NCBI GenBank assembly: GCA_029934195.1
Contig: JAOZMQ010000238.1
Coordinates: 1 to 5,305 of the forward strand
Direction: 5' to 3'
DNA from: Candidatus Cloacimonadota bacterium
GTDB taxonomy: Bacteria > Cloacimonadota > Cloacimonadia > Cloacimonadales > JAOZMQ01
DNA length: 5,305 bases
Position numbers and translations under genes: made by a program. Of the stretch, positions 5,191 through 5,305 are shown piece by piece. The notes beneath the pieces are model-generated. The model was not told where the DNA came from, made no database searches, and saw only the letters and a list, made by a program, of their open reading frames with translations. Position 1 is the first letter of the stretch. Each line of letters starts with the position of its first letter.

Positions 5191-5305
5191 TAACAAAAAA
5201 GGACTTTTTTACCTTGAAGAAAATGAAATTAATAAAGAAAGAGTAATTGGAAAAATATTTGATTTATAGCTTCATAGAAGCGACATCTTTGTAGCCCAAT
5301 GCGTT
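5191..5305. other. Downstream non-coding tail with possible gene remnant and repeat
   Basis: No complete gene is visible. A short frame ending at TAG 5267-5269 encodes a peptide with LEENEINKERVIG, which has no start codon or ribosome binding site of its own. The repeat-like hairpin at 5269-5305 follows directly. Confidence 0.5.
5269..5305. repeat. Probable dispersed intergenic repeat, truncated by window end
   Basis: GCTTC-ATA-GAAGC (5269-5281) is a 5-bp stem with a 3-nt loop, followed immediately by GACATCTTTGTAG (5282-5294). This matches, from memory, a widespread intergenic element of Bacteroidota and related genomes of the form GCTCC-GTA-GGAGC followed by GACAT.TTTGTAG. The stem bases differ in a compensatory way (C-G pairs replaced by T-A). 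The element runs off the window edge, so its orientation and full length are unknown. Confidence 0.6.

Overview
The window is AT-rich (by eye about one third G+C), and every supported gene is on the + strand. A-rich leaders with AAGGA-type ribosome binding sites, one TAnnTTTG promoter-like element and a 3'-terminal dispersed-repeat signature suggest an environmental Bacteroidota/FCB-group bacterium. This assignment is inferred from style and is not proven by any marker gene.

Layout. Positions 1-257 are the 3' end of a gene that ends in a response-regulator receiver domain. It is almost certainly a hybrid histidine kinase paralogous to the large gene downstream. A 37-bp gap leads to cheD (295-828), a complete chemoreceptor glutamine deamidase. 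The spacer 829-1075 holds an AT-rich hairpin, a possible Bacteroidota-type promoter and a doubtful short ORF. A hybrid sensor histidine kinase of 1166 residues fills 1076-4576. In order it has a signal peptide, a periplasmic SBP_bac_3 domain, one membrane helix, a Gln-rich coiled coil, PAS, a second Gln-rich coiled coil, PAS, PAS, HisKA, HATPase and a receiver domain. After a 47-bp gap with a small hairpin comes a six-helix membrane protein (4624-5190) of uncertain function. Its last codons run into CGCAAAG-type repeat DNA. The final ~40 bp resemble a dispersed intergenic repeat cut off by the window edge.

How the parts may work together. A CheD lies between two related hybrid kinases, and no chemoreceptor, CheA, CheC, CheR or CheB is visible in the window. 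The kinase coiled coils are built from heptads of the form A-x-x-Q-Q-x-x-A, nine exact matches in all. This is the same pattern of a Gln/Glu pair flanked by small residues that CheD and CheR modify in chemoreceptor helices. The most interesting hypothesis here is that this CheD deamidates the signalling coiled coils of the neighbouring kinases, giving an adaptation-like module outside classical chemotaxis. The sequence shows the motif and the linkage; the enzymatic connection is inference. The two receiver-domain ends are about 90% identical in DNA and the two coiled-coil blocks about 95%, which points to recent duplication or gene conversion.
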